Source of the DNA: Alphaproteobacteria bacterium
GTDB lineage: Bacteria; Pseudomonadota; Alphaproteobacteria; Paracaedibacterales; VGCI01
Assembly: GCA_016870095.1 (NCBI GenBank)
Contig: VGCI01000001.1
Location: 62,001 to 126,000, forward strand
Direction of reading: 5' to 3'
DNA length: 64,000 bases
Shown here: one piece after another, positions 62,253-64,000 of the stretch
Position numbering within the stretch: position 1 is the first letter of the stretch
How the letters are laid out: each line of letters opens with the position of its first letter
Position numbers and translations under genes: made by a program
Notes under the pieces: model-generated
Database searches by the model: none
Told to the model about the DNA's origin: nothing
What the model saw: only the letters and a program-made list of their open reading frames with translations

Positions 62253-62488
62253 ACACTCTCTTTTCGTAACATACCCTATCCAACTTGACAAAGGTTTTTT
62301 TGAGGAGGGATGCTCACATACTGCCCCATATTGTGCAATTTTTTCAGGTGGTTCAAGGCCCTCACAGGAAATAAATATTTTTAGACATGTTGGAATTATT
62401 TCTTGAAGCTTAAAAGGGATGCCTATACTTTTAAGAAAAGGAACTTGTTTGGATCTGCGAAATCTTATTAAGAAGGGCTAACGAAGAT

Positions 62489-63919
62489 ATGGTCGATTTG
62501 AATTCGCTTCTTTCTTCTCTCAATATTAAAGCCGATTGGGTGGGCTTACGAAGCGTTAAAGAACAAGTAACAGCAAGATCTGCCCGCAATGGAATTCTTG
62601 AACCCTTGGAAGTCGACAACGACTTTGGTGTTATGGTTGAAGTTCTCATCGATGGTCAATTTGCCTATGCAGGTACCTGTGATGTTTCTGGGGAAGGTGT
62701 GAGAGAAGCAGCCAGAAAAGCTTGTGCGCAAGCGAAAGCTATTGGGGACTATAAACTTTTTGCTTTTAGTGAGTCTGTCCGGCCCCCATCCAAGGGCGTT
62801 TACCAGAGTTTTGCCCACAAACTTATAGAGTCCTCTCAGCAGCAGAGCTTAAATGATCTTGCGATTGAATTATCTCAGCTTTTAAAAGTAAACGACCAAA
62901 TTATCAACACAGAAGTCAGCTTTATTTCCATTGAACAAGAGATGGCTTTCGTCAGTTCGAACGGGGCAAATATTACTCAGAAATTCCACCAGCGAGGCAT
63001 TCAATTATTGGCCACAGCGGACGTGAAAGGATCCGTTCAAACACGTACAAATGGATTCCCCGTGGCTCAAGGGGGAGATGAGTTTTATGATGCTGACCCC
63101 TTAAGATTGCAAGCTCACCGCATTGCCCAAGAAGCCATTGAATTGGCGAAAAGCGAAGAATGCCCCACAGGCATGTTTGATTTGTTGCTGATGCCCGATC
63201 AATTGTATTTGCAAATTCATGAATCGATCGGTCATCCCTTGGAATTGGATCGCATTTTGGGCGATGAGCGCAATTATGCGGGCTGGAGTTTTATTAAACC
63301 AGAAGATTTTGGCCAGCTTCAGTATGGATCAAAACTTCTTAACGTGACTTTTGACCCGACAGTTCCGGGAGAATTGGCAAGCTATCATTATGATGATACC
63401 GGTGCGCCGGCCCTTCGACATCATTTGATCAAAGACGGTATTCTCCAAAGGGGATTGGGGGGCGTTGAAAGTCAGATGCGTTCCAAATTACCGGGTGTAT
63501 CTTCAGCGCGATCGACCTCTTGGAATCGTGCTCCCATTGATCGCATGGCTAATCTGAATCTAGAACCGGGCTCGTCGACTCTAGCAGAAATGATCTCAGC
63601 AACAGAGCGGGGAATTTTGATGAAGACGAATAAATCTTGGTCTATCGATGATTATCGTAATAAATTTCAATTTGGGTGTGAATATGGACAACTTATTGAA
63701 AAGGGTCAGTTAACACGGCTCGTCAAGAATCCTAATTATCGAGGGATAACCAGCTCCTTCTGGCATGGGCTAAAGATGGTGGGGGACACTTCCAACACCG
63801 AAGTTTGGGGCAGTTTCTATTGTGGAAAAGGAGAACCGAACCAAGCTATTCGTGTTGGGCATGCGACGCCGGCTTGTTTGTTTACAAATGTTGAGGTATT
63901 TGGGGGAGGGGCGTCATGA
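62489..63919 (+). CDS. tldD: TldD-family metallopeptidase
   Basis: TldD pairs with TldE to form a zinc protease that degrades small peptides and matures modified peptides. The 476-residue protein has the TldD catalytic helix QIHESIGHPLELDRILGDER (HExxxH), the N-terminal domain with RNGILEPLEVDNDFGVMVEV and the C-terminal VGDTSNTEVWGSFYCGKGEP block. The zinc ligand Cys is likely the one in CGKGEPNQAIRVGHATPAC. It overlaps the next gene by 4 bases, as expected for a tldD-tldE pair. Confidence 0.88.
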   Translation: MVDLNSLLSSLNIKADWVGLRSVKEQVTARSARNGILEPLEVDNDFGVMVEVLIDGQFAYAGTCDVSGEGVREAARKACAQAKAIGDYKLFAFSESVRPPSKGVYQSFAHKLIESSQQQSLNDLAIELSQLLKVNDQIINTEVSFISIEQEMAFVSSNGANITQKFHQRGIQLLATADVKGSVQTRTNGFPVAQGGDEFYDADPLRLQAHRIAQEAIELAKSEECPTGMFDLLLMPDQLYLQIHESIGHPLELDRILGDERNYAGWSFIKPEDFGQLQYGSKLLNVTFDPTVPGELASYHYDDTGAPALRHHLIKDGILQRGLGGVESQMRSKLPGVSSARSTSWNRAPIDRMANLNLEPGSSTLAEMISATERGILMKTNKSWSIDDYRNKFQFGCEYGQLIEKGQLTRLVKNPNYRGITSSFWHGLKMVGDTSNTEVWGSFYCGKGEPNQAIRVGHATPACLFTNVEVFGGGAS

Positions 63920-64000
63920 ATCTAAAAAGTTGGGAGACAGTCGCTTCAAATCTTTTGAATGAATTAAAGGAAGGAGAGTCCTTGTCCCTTTCTTTGGGAG
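63916..64000 (+). CDS. TldE/PmbA-family protein (partial, cut by the window edge)
   Basis: The frame starts at ATG overlapping the tldD stop (ATGA) and reads MNLKSWETVASNLLNELKEG then ESLSLSLG to the edge. The position directly after a TldD homologue, with overlapping codons, and the ELKEGESLSLSL segment fit the partner subunit TldE, which lacks the zinc motif. Only 28 codons are visible, so the call rests mostly on context. Confidence 0.6.
   Translation, partial: MNLKSWETVASNLLNELKEGESLSLSLG

Noticed and set aside
62028-62288. Plus-strand frame across tRNA-Asn
   Set aside because: Its second half is the antisense of the tRNA; such frames are common artefacts.

Overview
The window is 64 kb of an AT-rich alphaproteobacterial chromosome. 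The evidence is a partial NDUFA12-type complex I accessory gene at the left edge, a DksA that has lost most zinc ligands, an FtsZ ending in an IPAFLRR peptide, a kdsD-lptC-lptA-lptB run and a DUF3309 mini-protein. The base composition, the many secreted proteins of unknown family and several eukaryote-like secreted enzymes suggest a host-associated lineage such as Holosporales (Caedibacter/Paracaedibacter/Odyssella-like). That placement is inference; a 16S rRNA gene or marker-gene phylogeny would be needed.

Left third (about 0.3-21.5 kb): a nearly complete division and cell-wall (dcw) cluster on the + strand: mraZ-rsmH-ftsL-ftsI-murE-murF-mraY-murD-ftsW-murG-murC-murB-ddl-ftsQ-ftsA-ftsZ. It supplies the whole cytoplasmic route to lipid II and the core divisome. 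MurE carries the diaminopimelate-type DNPR motif. A clean MraZ operator (four TGGGA repeats at 10-bp spacing) precedes mraZ. The cluster is interrupted between ftsW and murG by two tandem paralogous secreted-protein genes on the opposite strand. ftsZ has its own leader with a CtrA-type TTAA-N7-TTAA site.

Middle (21.5-53 kb): mostly housekeeping. It holds a DUF3309 mini-protein and a secreted CsbD-like protein; ribosomal genes rplM-rpsI-rpmG and rplU-rpmA; a thioredoxin-like protein, sppA, fabI, a GyrI-like protein and an RRM protein; tRNA-Glu; licD-like and thrS; radA and cvpA; an aquaporin with an altered pore; dksA; grpE-dnaK-dnaJ; and hpf, lptB, lptA, lptC, kdsD and rnd-like (rpoN is absent between lptB and hpf). 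It ends with a hydrolase, two small envelope proteins, prfA and hisS. Scattered among these are two secreted proteins that look like host-directed enzymes: a PTP-like phytase and a possible transglutaminase/papain-fold protein.

Right end (53-64 kb): an accessory region. Three consecutive minus-strand genes encode signal-peptide proteins: a DOT1-like methyltransferase with a very basic C-terminus, a protein with CxxC/HNH-like motifs and several KRKR-type clusters, and a proline-rich protein with a duplicated C-terminal module. Next come a secreted NTF2-like protein and a secreted SDR facing a LysR regulator, then a degraded stretch and an orphan HEPN-domain gene beside tRNA-Asn. The window ends in a tldD-tldE pair, the second gene cut by the edge. 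The best candidate for something new is the set of secreted proteins with nuclear-localisation-like basic clusters at 52.9-57.0 kb.
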